Shown here one piece after another: positions 1 to 10,479 of a DNA stretch of 64,000 bases. The DNA is from Earliella scabrosa (lineage: Eukaryota > Basidiomycota > Agaricomycetes > Polyporales > Polyporaceae). A program made the position numbers and the translations under genes. The stretch lies in the NCBI GenBank assembly GCA_022605405.1, contig JABYQQ010000017.1, positions 620,001 to 684,000 of the forward strand, in the 5' to 3' direction. The notes below the pieces were generated by a model. That model was not told the origin of the DNA, searched no databases, and was given only the letters and a program-made list of their open reading frames with translations. Numbering within the stretch: the first letter of the stretch is position 1; each line of letters begins with the position of its first letter.

Positions 1-215
1 CGGAGAGGGTGGATGACATACAGTCCTCGTTGAAGACTATGGACGAGCGGCTTACGAGACTGGAGAACGCCCCGCCGGGGGTGGAAGTAGTGCAGACGTA
101 TCTGAGTCAGTTTGGGCTGCATGCGGACGTCCTGACACGACTTGGAGAGTCGTTAGCGGCTCGCGAGCCGCCTTTCGCATTCCCGGGCTGGGGCTGGGGA
201 ACCGGAACGAAGTAG
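1..215 (+). CDS. C-terminal fragment of an unidentified protein
   Basis: An open frame enters from the left edge and stops at 213-215. The visible part reads like a short coiled coil (VDDIQSSLKTMDERLTRLEN, with hydrophobic residues spaced three and four apart). A Pro/Trp/Gly-rich tail ends in GWGWGTGTK. Short C-terminal coiled coils also end the gene at 2635-3433, so this could be a similar accessory protein, but no sequence identity supports that. The start and any upstream exons lie outside the window. No function can be assigned. Confidence 0.4.
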   Translation, partial: ERVDDIQSSLKTMDERLTRLENAPPGVEVVQTYLSQFGLHADVLTRLGESLAAREPPFAFPGWGWGTGTK

Positions 216-366
216 TAGACGTATCACAATGAATATCAACTTTCTTCCTGACGCTTGGCGCTGTGATCACGATATTCCGATTAGTGAGAGATCAAATGGT
301 TCCCGAACATGTGGGAATCCCGTGTTCAGCACTCCTTGACTCGCTCCTCCAGCTTCATCACTCCCT

Positions 367-1672
367 ATGATGAGCGACCCGTCCCACGCACGCATCCGGG
401 CTGAACGTCGGGCAGGAACTGCCGCCTTCATCGTCTCCCTCTACGAACTTTACCTTGCCTCTCTAAACTCCCGTAACCAGGCTGATATCCCGTCGGACAT
501 CGAACTACCGCCCTCCCCTGGGCACGTTGACGACACTCTGCGGGATGAATGCTGTTATGTGGCCAAAATACTTGCGAGGGCGATGAAAAACATTCGTGAG
601 TAATGACTTCGCATACTGACACCGTCTCTCTCATGCTCTTGATAAGACACCTTGAACTGGGATGCAGCACAATACGCTGCCGCCGCCCAGCAAGTCTCGA
701 ACGAAGATGATCTACTTCGCCAGTTCCCTCCGCTCCCTCCTCTAGAGAAAGTTCTTGGCGCGGAGCAATTGCCTGTGCTGGAGGGCCCATGCGTCTTCTG
801 CGATCTCCTAGGCCGGATCCTGGGATGGTCGCTGCCATCCATCCTCCCAAAACGGCATCAGGTACATGCAATATCATTTCTCATCACTTCAGCCCCAGTT
901 CACTCGCTTCATTGCAGCTACTCGTCCGCAACGCAACCTCCCTGCTTCAAGCACGTTTCTCCACTACTCGCGTGGAAGCCACGGCGCCTCCCAATCGCCA
1001 GTGGCGAACGGCCGACCGGTACTTCACTGAGGGAGTTGATATACGGTCAGGACAAGTCTTCATTGGACCGGCGTGGTTTGAACAGGGGCATCCGGTGTGT
1101 TTCGCTGCAGCCCCGAATGCCATTTTTCGAGGGAGTCTTCTCACGATGAACATTTCCAGCCCCCAAAATACACTCCGATAGTGTTAGCAGCCACCAAGAC
1201 AACGGAGGCGGCCGCTTGGATGTCGGAGATGCAAGAAACAGGGGGAATCCTGGATGGGATCCTCGCAGTCACGCATCCCGCGCTCTACGAGGCTGGACGG
1301 GCGTTGTTGGCAAGGCTCCATGCCGGGGACGCCGTGGCTCGGGCACTGGTAAACTCATGGCCGTCGGTGTACCACGCGGTTCACGTTATCGTGAATCGGG
1401 AAACCCTTCAACATCGGGACAAGAACGGACTTGCAGGATGGTTTGACTTACTTCTCACCGTTGGCACATATGGAGAAGAGGCTGTTCTCTCCATGCGAAC
1501 CTTCGGTGTTAGCGTACCGTACGATAGTGGCTCCATAGTCATGATCCCGTCTCGGATTGTGCTTCATGGCGTCCCACCGGTGTCTCCGGATCGAATTTGT
1601 CTTGCATGGTTGATGAAAGCTGACGTCCTCTTTTACAATGATGTTGAGTGCGCCGAGTGGACGCACATATAG
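367..1672 (+). CDS. TET/JBP-like 2-oxoglutarate/Fe(II) dioxygenase, KDZ-associated
   Basis: Four exons (367-595, 647-861, 918-1094, 1160-1672) join in frame to a 377-residue protein. The last exon carries the double-stranded beta-helix core. An H-x-D iron site lies in ETLQHRDKNG (His about 292, Asp about 294). It is followed by a WFDLLLTVGTY strand, then the distal His in SRIVLHGV (about 343) and an Arg for 2-oxoglutarate in DRICLAW (about 352). Spacing and flanks fit the fungal TET/JBP family found with KDZ transposons, whose members oxidise 5-methylcytosine or thymine in DNA. All four expected ligand residues are present and the frame is unbroken, so the enzyme may be active. The N-terminal 200 residues are not recognisable. 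Its 3' end faces the KDZ transposase gene, with one small gene between. The 5-methylcytosine substrate is inferred from the family. Confidence 0.8.
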
Positions 1673-2634
1673 TATAGTCATGTGTTGCTTATGTCCCGTT
1701 AGTCCCTACGTAGACCCGCTGAAGTATCATGGCCTGGCTCCGGTTGAGTCCGAAACGTTTTCTCTACTGCATCTGCGGTGTTTCAATTGATACCGAAGTG
1801 ATTGGAATGATCTGCTATAGAGCTAGCGAGCTCTCCGCACGTATGTGTTGCAGACGCCAATGGGCGCTCCGGGACAGAGGCACTGGTGGAGTGGTTGACT
1901 CCGATGTAGCACTGCTGATGAAACATGAGATGTCTTCGGACTCTTATAGTCTATTTTATTTGTGTACTTTGAAGTCTCTACGACGTCCTCCGGTGAGGCC
2001 CTGTAGAGCTAGCACCCTCCGGGCACATACGCCTCACAAATACGCTGAGCGCTCCGGACAACCTTGGCTCCGGAGCGCCGGTATTGCAGCATCCGACCTT
2101 TGCCCACTCCATTCATGTGTTGAGAGGCCCCGGTAATGAGTAAACACGGAAAAATCATGCATCGGTACGTGTTAAGTGTGGTTTTAATTTGCTCCGGGTG
2201 ACGCACCCCTATATCTTCTGCTGTGGAGAAACTAGTAGCGGGATGTTGTATACCGCAGCGGTCCAACTTCACTGGCTAGTTCCTGGAGCAGAACATCGAG
2301 ATTCAATGATTGAAGAGCTAAGTGGTTGACCTGCCGGCACGTATGTGCCCACGGAAATACTCCCTCAAGCAGATAGCTCTCCAGCTCTACCGGCTGACTC
2401 AAGGGCTTTACCGGCGTCTGAGTGATAGAATCATAAGTTACAGCAGTGATCACCCTATTTCGTACTCTGCAAAGCCACCGAGAACTAAGACCGTACAGAT
2501 ACGTACACGTCAGACCAACAGACAGTAATCTGGACTGATCGGGGAAGGGAGAACGCACGTCTGATTACGTATACGGCGTCTGAAGTCTTCTCTGGGATTG
2601 CGCGCCGCAATGGCCCTTCCATCTGACCATCACC
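1673..2634. other. Intergenic region, no gene recognised
   Basis: Between the dioxygenase stop and the next start I see only short unconvincing frames and no repeat, RNA gene or exon chain. The stretch presumably holds the dioxygenase 3' end and the promoter of the 2635 gene. Confidence 0.5.
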
Positions 2635-3433
2635 ATGTCCACTTTGCTCCCTCCAGGCGGCAGCATCCCAGACGATTGCGGCCCTGCCGACGAAGCCATG
2701 TGGTCCGCTCGATTCGAAATTCTCCTCATAGTCTGGCGAATCAATCAAGCGTTACAAGCACTCTCATCCAACCCCAACGAGTTGACATTGAAGCGTTGGA
2801 GTCATGGAATCGCACGCGAACTGGTCAGTCGTGTTATCCCACTGCTCCTACATCCCCACTGTCGCGGGATACTCATTCTGTCGTGAATACGCAGTGGATT
2901 GCGATTGCCGCGATGGGCTTAGAGGGTTCGACGATGGTGACGGCGGGAAGGGATGAGGGGCCCCGTCCGTGCCGGCCGATGCAGTTCCTCCTACGGCATG
3001 TCGAGTGGAAAGCCTGTAGGAGCATTCGATTCGACGTCCAGTCGTTCGACAGACAAGCGTACGCTGGCATGGTGGCGAGCATCGCCGACCGCCCCCAGTT
3101 CATCTCCCTCGACTTCCTCTGGAGTCATCCAAAGTGGTGGGTATGGGGCGAGGCGGGCCCCGAGGAACAACCGGCTCCTGGATGGTGGACGCAGCCTCTT
3201 GATTTCGTGGTGAGTACTGCCGTCCGCGACATTCCGTGCATCCGAACAAGCGTGACCCGTCCCCTCAGTCATACCCTATGCCGGCTCACGCGTCCGACCT
3301 TGCGGATATGCTGCACGATTCGGAGACTGTAGAGCAGGAGCTACAGGGAATGATCCGGAACCGTATGGAGTTGCTAGACCTGACCAAGCGTAGCCTCCGG
3401 AAGCTGGAGCGGGAGTTGCGCAAGGATGAGTGA
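2635..3433 (+). CDS. Unknown 222-residue protein inside the first KDZ unit
   Basis: Three exons (2635-2823, 2895-3209, 3269-3433) join in frame and give 222 residues. The introns begin GTCAGT and GTGAGT and end in CAG. The N-terminus is MSTLLPPGGSIPDDCGPADE. The middle is rich in aromatic residues (FLWSHPKWWVWGEAGPEEQP). The last 45 residues are charged and likely a coiled coil (MLHDSETVEQELQGMIRNRM followed by a Lys/Arg/Glu-rich end). It lies between the TET/JBP-like gene and the transposase and converges with the latter, with only about 130 bases between the two stops. I do not recognise the family. The clean exon structure argues for a real gene, and the location suggests a transposon accessory protein. 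Confidence 0.6.
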
Positions 3434-3560
3434 GAGCGGCGTCATGTACGTTGTATCCTCCAATGAAACTACTCTCCGTTGTACGTTTGCACCCACCCAA
3501 GTACGATAGACCACGCCTCATGATATGCGATTCGAATACTTGTACATGAAGTGCTACTCG

Positions 3561-6500
3561 TCAATGAGACGCAGCCTGCGTCGTCTTGGAGAGCAGAATA
3601 TTGAGTAGTCGCGCCCGGAATTTGCTTATGTCGTTCTCAGAGATAGAGATAGACTCATACCCACGAAGAAGGGCCGCCACGAAGGCTAAGCTCCATACTC
3701 CGCAATCGACGCCGTTGGTCTGCAACGGTCTGTCAGAGCTCTGAAGTGTGATAAGTACAGGTGCATATATTTAGATTGTCGCAGGACTCACAATCAGGGA
3801 GTACGCATACCACTGGCCTTCGACGCTGGGTGGGCTGTATCCATGTTCCCGGGCAAGACGGTGCAGCTTGTGGACGAGATTTAGAACAAGCTAGGTCGAA
3901 GTCAGCGCAAGCACTAGCCAATCAGGACTGCAACCACCTTGATCTCATTCTTCCAGGATGCTTGATCTCCGAAGCTGTCGAAGTATGCAATACGACGCTT
4001 CTGGAAGTACACCACCGCGACCTCCCAGTGCTTTTCCGCCGGCCGGTGGACGGGGAAAACCCACACGTCCTTCTCCCAGAAACGGGACGTGTGATGATTG
4101 CGCCAATACGACTCGTCCGTTGCTTGATTGCTACGTTGCTGCGCCATTGCAAAGCTTGAGATGAATGCAGGGCTTCCGTGAAGGGTCCGGGCTGTGCCGA
4201 AACATCTAACTAGAAGTTGTATACAGCCATTGATGCAGTCGTCGTTGAGCCACGCGCTTGGGTCTCGCAGCCGGTCCAAGTCTGATGGGGCAAAGTGAAT
4301 GTCCTTCAAGTTGCGATCGGGGTGAGCTAGGAAGCGGGAGCTATCCAGTTTAACTCCGGCGGGCCTAGGACAGCGGGAGAGAGGGAGGGTAACATCCACA
4401 GAAACCCGATACTATTCGCCCCGCTCAGCTCATGGAATGTTTGAGCTCAACCAATGGTACATACTGGATCCGGCTCTTTCGCCATTCTGATGTTGATCTC
4501 GAACATGGACGGGTCCGAGTCGATCGCGGGACGGACCGGCGATGCAGCGGCTGGTGAGGTCGATTCGGTGCTGAGTATGGAGCTTGCTCCTGGCCTTGAG
4601 GTGCCGGCGTCGGGATCTCGGAGTGCCCAGTGAACGTTCTTCTGGACCGGCGTGAAGACGTCCCGGTCGCCAGGGAGGTTTCTGTCGGGGGGCAACGTAG
4701 TAGGCGTAGGAGACAAACAGGAGGACTCCGGAGGAGATAGCACGTTGTCGCTGCTGGTAGCTCCGACGTCGTCGTCGTCGTCGCTGAGAAGCTGCTCAAT
4801 GGTGTCCCGAGCGAGTACCGTGTCGGAATCGAAGTACGTCTCTTCCGGATCCTGCCGGCCATCGTTGTCTTCCCCATCTTGGAAAGTGAAATGCACCCAT
4901 GTGAGCGCTTTGGGTTGAGCGGTGCCTGAGACTCGCTCCGCTATCCGAACAGCCTCCTCTGTCTTCGAGGCGAAGCGTAAATGCGAAGCAAGTGGAGTGC
5001 GCCACCGGGCTTGTAGCAGCAGTAGCTCAGCCTTCCGCTGCTCCAGCAGGAACATGACTGTTTGAACTGCAACACATGAGTCAGCGTTCTAGCAACATAG
5101 GCCGACATAAAGGAGAATATCACATCGTGGTGTCCTGAGCGCAAGTTCCACCGCCGCAAGCTCGCGACCATACCAGCGACACAGGTTGTCGGCTTCTTCG
5201 CCAAGACGTCTTCGCTCTTCCAAGCATCGATCTCTCGCCAGCATGGCGCGTATTCCGCGTCGGACGTCCATGTCATTCAGCCAACGCGGAGGAGGATCGG
5301 ACGTTGGCAGTGGCGTTATCCACACGTCTGTTAGAAGACTCGGGTCGTCTCGTAATGCACCTAGCTCTACCGGGAGAGGACTAGGCAAGGGGATGTTCCA
5401 CTTCTTCTGGTGTAGCCGCTTCAACTCTTCGCAGTAGGTATTGAACTTGCGGATAGCCGTTAGAAGTGCTGGCGTGCGTTTCGAGATGGCCTTTCTAGTC
5501 TGTTGGTGCAGTTTGGTGCCTGCATTCAGATGAGCGTGTGGCCAAAAACGAACAAAGCTATTAACACACCTAGTGGCTGGTCACGACCTCCGGCTGCTCG
5601 ATCCAGCTTGTCCCACTCGAAGAAGCTCCCGATCGCACGTTTGCGGATGTTTATTTTGAGATCACGCGCCATGATTAGAGTGCGGATGAAAGGCAATGGG
5701 AGTTCTCGGAGTTCTGGGAAATCATCTGGGACGTTGAGAGAAGCGTACAGTTGCTCAACCTGGTCCATGGTGCGAGCGTGTGACTGCTGCAAGTCCTTGA
5801 TGAGCCGGTGTGCTGCCTGATTCGCGTCTTGCGTAGAGATACTAGCCTCAACTGTCCGCACGTGCTTCTGGATATCGTCCAGCTCTGCCTGTAAATTCAG
5901 CACAGTGTCCAGCTCTTTTTTCAAGCGAGCAGGCGCATCTTCGAGTTGATGAACATGAGCACGTTAGTACGGGATAACCGAGAAACTCACGGTTACGCAG
6001 TGAGAGCTGCGCTGCGCGCTGCAACTTCCATTGCTGCCGGAGTTCGGGAAGCGTGATGCTTAGCGCCGCTAGTTCCTTGTCGGCCTTAGCAGAGCGAGCC
6101 TCCACCCCGTTCTTGAGACGAGAGCGATGCCAATTGCCCAGATCTTCGCGAACAGTAGCATTCACGGCGTCAGCGTGTCGGTCTAGATACCAAATCCGGC
6201 GAGATCTCTGGCGTCCTACAATCAATAATCGTTCAATCTTCAGCAGCGTGTGGACTCACCCCGGAGGTTCGCGTGACGCCTATCAACTTCCGGAACTTTG
6301 ACCACACTCGTTCGGTCCCCTCACCCTCAGTAAGGCCCAATCCCTCTCTCAGTCTCGGATTGTAGACTAGCTGACAAGACCACTGGTGCCCATATGCGTG
6401 CATGACTGATGTAGCAAAGACCAGACGTTCGACAACGCCTTGCGGGAGGATGTCGTACTACAATCCAGGTGAGCAATATGATGCGAATGATAACGACAGT

Positions 6501-8789
6501 ATGAGAACGCACCAGGTGGAGGCTACGCTCGAGGACACAGCCGATGTCATAGAACACCGCAACGGTGGCTTGTTGAGGAAGGAGCGCCATGAAGTGCTCT
6601 AGCAGGGCAATCCCGTATTTTTGCTGCTCCCCCGGAGTGTCGACATTGGCTAGGAATAGCACAATGTCATGTCGGCAGACTAACGCCATGAGTCCGGTGT
6701 CGTCAAACTTGGCGCCATGCGTCTTGGCTTTCTTCTCATCTGCCGCATCGAATGACTTCTCGCATTCGTCAAGTGCTGCGTCCGGAACCTGGCAGGTGTA
6801 TTTTCGGGGTGCGGTCTTTCGCAAGGTATCGATACGAGCGCCGACTGCATCTACCTCGGTCTTGGAGATGAAATACTTGGGCTCGTGAAACCAGGGGCTA
6901 TCGCCGGCGGCGACGTTATGGCGCTGACTGAAGGTGGCATCAATAGCGACGTGAATGTCTCCTCCGTTCCTATGTGGAGCAGAAAGAGTCAGATTTAGAT
7001 GACATGAATCCCTCCTAACAAAACGCACTTCTCAAAGTCCCGTCCAAACTTTGTCCCTCCGAAGCAAGCCGGACAGCGCTTCTGCAGGATGCGATCGCAG
7101 CTTCCTGCTGTCAGTTTGATAGGGCGAACACCGGTAGTGCTCGGTGCACGCTGATCAGCCATGCAATTGTCAGACGCTTCAGTATGCATGTCAGCGGCGG
7201 CGGAGTTGGCTGGACGGGTGTGAGAAGGTGCGCCCTGGGGTCCGCCAGAGGGCTCGCGCGCATCTCCGGTTGAGGGTTCTTCTCGAGGTCGGGGAGCGTG
7301 CTCGGCCGAAGGCGTGCTCGGAGGTCGGTTTGAGGGTCTGGCCGAGGGTCCATGAGCGTGTCCGGTCGAGGGTCCATGAGCGTGTCCGGAGGAGGGCTTG
7401 TGATGGTGTCCGCCAGAGGGTTTGCCGTAGCCATCGAACGCATCCTCGACTTGACCTCCGCTCGATGCGCCGGAAACTTGTCCGGGATGACCGCGGCTGT
7501 GTTCGTGCTCTACCGGACCAGCCTGCAATTGTGGACCTTGCGGGTCTGGTGGTCTGCCTCCCACTGTGACTCCTTGGTATGTGCGGTGAGAGCTTGACGG
7601 GGAACCTACGGAGTCCATTCATTAGACCATCGGACCAGCGAGCAAGACTCTTGGAAGAACACGATTGCGCCCTGGATTGAGAATACACACGTACCGGGAT
7701 CTCCGGGAAAACGGTCACCAAGCTCCGGGTCATCGCTCGTAGGGAAATTGCCGATGGCCTGAATGCATTCATCTACCGCAGATTCGACCTGAGACTCAAC
7801 TCTGGTCCGGAGACAGTCATACCACTGGGCGGCGTAGCCCACTCCGCGACGGAAAGGATCCTGGATAGGCTCTCCCTTATTATGGTAAATCAGTAATGAG
7901 ATGCATTTGGAACACGTCTGGAAGATACTACCTTGGCGTTGAGAATCGAGAATCCCCGCCGTTGGTAGAAGGTCTTAAGGGCGCCAGCTAGGGCTGTGAT
8001 TGCATCGGCCGATTTCTCGAAGAGCGCAAAGTAGAAGTCAAGAAGGTCTATAGACACGGCCATCCGGGGATGTGTAGGGGCCGTAGGGAATAGTCCGTTT
8101 CGGACGAGAGAACTTGGTAGAGTAGTACAAGCGCATGACGGAACGTCTAGCGTTGTGAGATCTGAAATATAATCAGCGTGAAATTGATTGCGTAAGGCAA
8201 GAGGGCACTTACGATCAAAATAGAGACATGTAACGCTCGTCACTTCGACCATACACGTCTCCTTGAAACATTGATGCTCAATACTCCCGGCCGCGCCGCC
8301 GGTGCGCCGTTGAGCGGTTCGAAGATAGCTGAGAAAATCAGGTATGAGAGTTGGAAGCAAGACCAGCCACGCGGAGTAGAGCCGGTGCGAAGCCTCGTCG
8401 GGGTGCAACCTCCGAGAGCGCTTTTGTGTCATGGAGTCAGGGCCGAATACTACGTTCACGGTATCGTCCGGATCCACTTCGCCGACGCCAGGATCGAATC
8501 CTCCAGTCGCATCAGCCATCTCAGTATCGGAGTCGCCATCACCGCCATTGCTAGGTCCTGAATCCTGCGCAAGGGCAGTTCCGCTTGAGGGCGGTCCCAA
8601 AAGTTCCTGGATCTCTCGGGCCAATCGCTCCTGGCGCGCGGTCGCATGTGGTCGATTCACGATAGCTGCATCTCTTCGAGAGCCACGGGGTCCTTGAGGA
8701 GTAGTGAAATGCTCCCCAATACGTTGGTCCGAGCGACGAGGAGGTCGACTAGGTGGTGTCTGGGGAGCTGGCAACACATGAGAATCCAT
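3561..8789 (-). CDS. KDZ transposase fused to a C-terminal Ulp1/C48 protease domain
   Basis: About thirteen exons read down the - strand from the ATG at 8789 give roughly 1,520 residues. Order: a Pro/Arg-rich N-terminus; a CxC-type region (DVPSCACTTLPSSLVRNGLF); an RNase-H-like core with candidate acidic residues in IHVAIDATFSQRH, VAVFYDIGCVLERSL and LGLTEGEGTERVWSKF; a helical region; and an acidic Ser/Pro linker with a run of Asp. The C-terminal domain matches a SUMO-type cysteine protease: WLNDDCINGC, then EKHWEVAVVYFQ (His), IAYFDSFG (Asp) and QTNGVDCGVW (Gln, Cys). Exon phases agree throughout except at one junction: the exons 6457-6260 and 6215-5991 are one base out of phase, so there is a frameshift, a sequence error or unusual splicing. 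KDZ proteins mobilise large DNA elements; the protease may act on host SUMO conjugates (inference). Confidence 0.85.
7190..7445 (-). repeat. Short tandem repeats encoding a Pro/Ser/His linker within the KDZ core
   Basis: Repeats of about 18-30 bases (for example GGTCCATGAGCGTGTCCG, nearly twice in a row at 7349-7390) lie inside the exon 7605-7029. In the transposase frame they encode repeated GHAHGPS-like and PSxxPS blocks. They separate the N-terminal conserved region from the CPACFGG and GGDIHV blocks, which I would expect to lie close together in KDZ transposases. The frame stays open, so this looks like an expanded linker. Confidence 0.6.
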
Positions 8790-9671
8790 GTGGCCTAGAC
8801 GGAATGAGGTACAGTGCAAGCGTACTGATTTGCAGCCGCTGGAGCAATTTTCTGCGCGTGGAGGCCGCGTGTGTCGTAAGAATGCCCCCTGGATTTGGTA
8901 TGCAACATTCCAAAATGTAGTTCAAGTCCTACCGGAGCTCTGTGTAGAGGTCGGAAGGGGGCTCTGAGATTTACAGTGCGATCGGAAGCAGCTATTAATA
9001 GATGGCAGGCCTGGGAAGTCCGCCCAGGGGGGGTCACTCATGGAACTTTCCCATCTACAAAGAATGAGGTCTAATAGACTACCTCAGCCCATGCCTTAGG
9101 TGAAGTATAGACCAGACTTACAACCACGACTCCCGTCGACATATTCCAACATAGTGTGGGTGATCGGAAAGTTGAATGTCTTCTTGTTGAATTCGCCATA
9201 CATGATACCGGATCGGGTGGAGCATTCGGAGTCCCATAGCAGACAGGGCCGGACGTTTGCTAAATCTTTCAGGGACATGCGTTGAAGCGTGTATGTGCTG
9301 GACGCGTCATTAATGGTCAGCCTGCATAAGCCGTCGCCAAAGCTCCAGCTGCCATAGCACAGTAATCAGTGTACTACTAGTAGCCGAACGCAGCACAACA
9401 AGCTCCACCTGCCTTGTACTGCTTCCTGCGACACAGCCACAGCCTATGTGAGAATTATATCGCACGAGGGAACAGCACAATGTTACCGCTGTCAAGCTCC
9501 ATCCGGAAGGAGGTATCCTGGGGTCTCAGTAAATCCGGATGGTTCTGTCGTATGATCTACTTAAGACTATGAGCGAGCTCTGCTACATAACAGAGAGATA
9601 ATAATAGCTGACCACTTGGATCTTATACGTAAGATCTGTCATATAAGTATGCTCAGCATCGTTGGCGGGAT
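8790..9671. other. Spacer between the KDZ transposase start and the 9672 gene
   Basis: It contains the promoter side of the - strand transposase. No exon chain, repeat or RNA gene could be supported. Confidence 0.4.
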
Positions 9672-10164
9672 TCAAGGTACCGCACCGCGGCCGCAAAGGT
9701 TTCGATACGTACTGCGTTGGACATCATCCTCTTTCGGCTTGTGTCCGCGTCTGGAAGGAATCAAGTGCATTGACGTAACATAGGTCCCGTTGACGTAGAT
9801 AGAGCGCTCAGCCCTGATCGGCATCGTCTCCGAGTCACTTGGGGTCGTCTCGCCTGAAGACTTGAGTACGCTGCCCTGCTCAGCATCCGACTACCACAGA
9901 CAATGATAGACCACAGGGTTTGTGTAAGCAGGGCACCGCACATCAAGTAAGTATTCGAATCAGACATACCTCAGAGATATCCGATTGCCCTGCAGCGGCA
10001 GAAAACGCGAATACCGATACTGACGCATCAGAGGTGGTCTCAGAGTCGCTGGAAGCACCCCGAGCCGTGTCATCTGTGTCTTTCGTCTCAATCGCTCGAA
10101 TAAGCTCGGCGAGAATCTCTTGGGCGCGTTCAACTCCATGCTTGCGGGCGACGTCGCCAATGTA
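9672..10164 (-). CDS. Two 3' exons of an unidentified gene
   Basis: Exon 10164-9970 (65 codons, preceded by a TAG acceptor and followed by a GTATGT donor) joins in phase to exon 9890-9672 (73 codons including the stop). The protein begins YIGDVARKHGVERAQEILAE, likely helical. It continues with an acidic Ser/Thr stretch (SSDSETTSDAS) and ends GRGAVP. Exact phase across the intron and the codon character support a real gene. The 5' exons were not found; upstream lie the GC-rich terminal-type motif and the GGCCG island, so the gene may be truncated there. Family and function are unknown. Confidence 0.5.
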
Positions 10165-10284
10165 CTAGGTTTCACTTGTTAGTAAAGTCAACCAGCGATA
10201 GCCTGAGAAGCATCAAGAGTGCGTACACGATCCACGAATGGGGCAGGGGGAGGGGGTATGAGCGGCACGGTCAGAAGACCGCAA

Positions 10285-10350
10285 GTACGGTGCAGCGTCC
10301 GCCGGAATCCGGCGGAATCCGACGGAATCCGGAGGAATTCCACGGAATCT
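10285..10350 (-). repeat. Copy of the CCGCCGGAATCC terminal motif
   Basis: GTACGGTGCAGCGTCC is followed by reiterated GCCGGAATCCGGCGGAATCC-like units. It has the orientation of the right-hand KDZ end at 25,360-25,416 but is more divergent. It may be the right end of the first KDZ unit. Confidence 0.5.
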
Positions 10351-10479
10351 CGGCCCTAAGGTGATGCCAAGGAATGCCAAGACGTATCCCATTTCCCGTT
10401 TCTTGCGCGGGCGCCTACTAATGCCAAAACACCTCGCTCATCTCAGCAAACATCGCAGGTCGAACATTGGGAGTCTTAC

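Larger units (their letters stand above)
1..10350. mobile_element. Candidate KDZ transposon unit with TET/JBP dioxygenase
   Basis: This stretch groups a KDZ transposase fused to a Ulp1-like protease (- strand), a TET/JBP-like dioxygenase (+ strand) and two unidentified genes. Clustering of TET/JBP genes with KDZ transposases is an established feature of basidiomycete genomes. The right limit is placed at about 10,350 because a GC-rich motif resembling the inverted-repeat ends of the second KDZ unit occurs at 10,285-10,350 in the orientation expected of a right end. The left end is not in the window. The boundaries are inference; the gene content is well supported. Confidence 0.5.
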
